From positions 1-7,441 of the forward strand of contig JAEDIV010000129.1 of the NCBI GenBank assembly GCA_016296675.1: a stretch of 7,441 nt of DNA, in the 5' to 3' direction. The DNA is from Clostridia bacterium (lineage in GTDB: Bacteria; Bacillota; Clostridia; Christensenellales; Aristaeellaceae). The translations under genes and the position numbers were made by a program. Positions within the stretch are counted from its first letter, which is position 1. Each line of letters begins with the position of its first letter. Shown piece after piece: positions 6,490 to 7,441 of the stretch. Under the pieces are notes generated by a model. The model saw only the letters and a list, made by a program, of their open reading frames with translations. It was not told where the DNA came from and did not search any database.

Positions 6490-7441
6490 TGTTTACCTGC
6501 GCCTCCTTTTTCTCGTTGTATTCCTTTATGATGTTTTCAACGACCGTTACATCGGGCGTTACGAAAGGCTTCAGCATTTCGCCGTTTTTATAATAACCGA
6601 ATTCTTCAAGCTTTCTGTAGGTTTCACGGTTGATACGCTTAACAGCGGTATCCATGGCGCGTCTTGCTTCAACGCCGTCAACCGTTACAGAGATAAACGC
6701 ATTGGAAAGCTCTCTCTCAAGCATATACGTTCCAAGCACCCACGGAGCCTCTGTCATCCATTCCATCTGCTCCATGATGACCTTCTTATGCTCGCTCTTT
6801 AAGGGAAGCGACGCAAAGGCGCTGGTGTTGGCAGTGGGCCAGATGTATTCGCTTCCGTAGGTGGATTGAAGGAGAGAGCCGAACTGACTCTGAATTTCGT
6901 CTGAAGACCACCACTTCAAAAATTCCCAGCTCTCATCGGGCATATCTGTGGAAGAGAGAATCGCCATAGTTTCGGCGCCGCCGGTCGTCCAGCGTTCAAC
7001 CTCGCCTTCCTCGTTGACAAGACCAGGGAAGAGCGCGATATTCCAAAGGCCGTCAAGTTCCGGCGCGGCGTTCAGAAGCAGGTTATACGTGGCAAGATCT
7101 GCAATGCCGATGGGCAGCGTGCCGTCTCTGAACTGCTGATAGAAGCCCGGAGAAGGAACGTCGGTAGGCATATTATAGATGGTAAAAAGCTCTGTCATCG
7201 TTTTAAAGCCATTGAGGCTTTCTTCGCTGTCAAGCGTCGTATCCCCAATCATATCGTCATAGATAGAGCCGCCGCTTTGCAGAATCAAAGGAAGCGTTCC
7301 GGGGAATACCTTCATGCCGCTCATGCCGGCTGTCGGGAAATAGAAGTTCATATTGCGTCTTTGAAGCTCCGGAAGAATCATCTTTACTTCCTCCATATTG
7401 TCAGGAACTTCAATGGAAAGCGCATGAAGAACGTCGCTGCG
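6476..7441 (-). CDS. Extracellular solute-binding protein of a carbohydrate ABC importer, C-terminal part (N-terminus beyond window)
   Basis: This is the last 321 residues of a family-1-like sugar-binding protein; the reading frame stays open to the window edge, so the start, signal peptide and any lipobox are not visible. The first Met in the window (base 7396) is internal: the 15 codons before it encode RSDVLHALSIEVPDN, a normal solute-binding-protein stretch of the 'GxEVPxTWxE' kind. Supporting motifs, numbered from the window edge, are the QSGG..YDD block (about 55-63), FRDGTLPIGIADL near 104-116, and WEFLKWWSSDEIQSQFG near 172-188, the usual late-domain signature in which a mutable lobe helix follows the ligand cleft. 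The tail after about residue 255 (KRINRETYRKLEEFGYY, then a charged Asn/Glu/Lys-rich end) resembles the long binding proteins found with LplB/YtcP-type permeases. It should deliver ligand to the two permeases directly downstream. The gene overlaps the next one by 14 bp. Family confidence is high; the ligand cannot be told. Confidence 0.94.
   Translation of the reverse strand, partial: RSDVLHALSIEVPDNMEEVKMILPELQRRNMNFYFPTAGMSGMKVFPGTLPLILQSGGSIYDDMIGDTTLDSEESLNGFKTMTELFTIYNMPTDVPSPGFYQQFRDGTLPIGIADLATYNLLLNAAPELDGLWNIALFPGLVNEEGEVERWTTGGAETMAILSSTDMPDESWEFLKWWSSDEIQSQFGSLLQSTYGSEYIWPTANTSAFASLPLKSEHKKVIMEQMEWMTEAPWVLGTYMLERELSNAFISVTVDGVEARRAMDTAVKRINRETYRKLEEFGYYKNGEMLKPFVTPDVTVVENIIKEYNEKKEAQVNNENQ
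6502..6509 (-). promoter_or_regulatory. Shine-Dalgarno site of the first permease
   Basis: On the minus strand the bases read AAAGGAGG, a full match to the anti-SD core, inside the end of the solute-binding-protein gene. The spacer to the ATG at 6489 is 12 nt, longer than ideal; a weaker AGG at 6498-6496 lies closer. With the 14-bp gene overlap this suggests translational coupling. Confidence 0.7.

Noticed and set aside
1..7441. Search by eye for CRISPR arrays, insertion sequences, tRNAs, riboswitches and promoters
   Set aside because: Nearly every base is inside a coding frame, the only gaps are 13 and 17 bp, and no repeat arrays, terminal inverted repeats or RNA-like segments stood out.

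Overview
The window is a compact carbohydrate-uptake type operon in which every gene lies on the minus strand, so transcription runs from base 7441 toward base 1. In gene order it holds: the C-terminal part of an extracellular solute-binding protein (edge to 6476), a first ABC permease (6489-5605), a second ABC permease (5587-4721), a secreted six-bladed NHL propeller joined to a TPR-like segment and a Yip1-like multi-pass membrane domain (4707-2668), a secreted DUF5696-family protein that looks like a TIM-barrel glycosidase-like protein (2684-516), and the N-terminal 175 residues of a third ABC permease that runs off the window (526 to edge).

Junctions are very tight: a 14-bp overlap, a 17-bp gap, a 13-bp gap, a 17-bp overlap and an 11-bp overlap. 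Each start has a purine-rich Shine-Dalgarno sequence. I see no promoter, terminator, RNA gene, mobile element or repeat array, so this is the interior of a single long transcript. No stretch over 300 bases lacks a gene.

The likely host is a Bacillota member, probably Clostridia or a Paenibacillus-like relative. The reasons are AAAGGAGG-type ribosome sites, mid GC content, Gram-positive style signal peptides on two proteins, the absence of an ATPase gene beside the permeases (Bacillota often share one MsmX-type ATPase among sugar importers), and my recollection that Yip1/NHL, DUF5696 and LplB/YtcP-type permeases occur together mainly in those groups. This is inference; nothing in the window fixes the genus.

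Working model (inference): the solute-binding protein captures an oligosaccharide released outside the cell and passes it to the MalF/MalG-like permease pair. The DUF5696 protein acts outside the membrane on the glycan. The NHL-Yip1 protein is a membrane-anchored propeller of unknown role that may scaffold or sense the process. The third permease begins what is probably a second transporter, so the two odd proteins sit between two permease sets. The substrate and the job of the NHL-Yip1 protein are unknown, and this locus is the best candidate for an undescribed system in the window.
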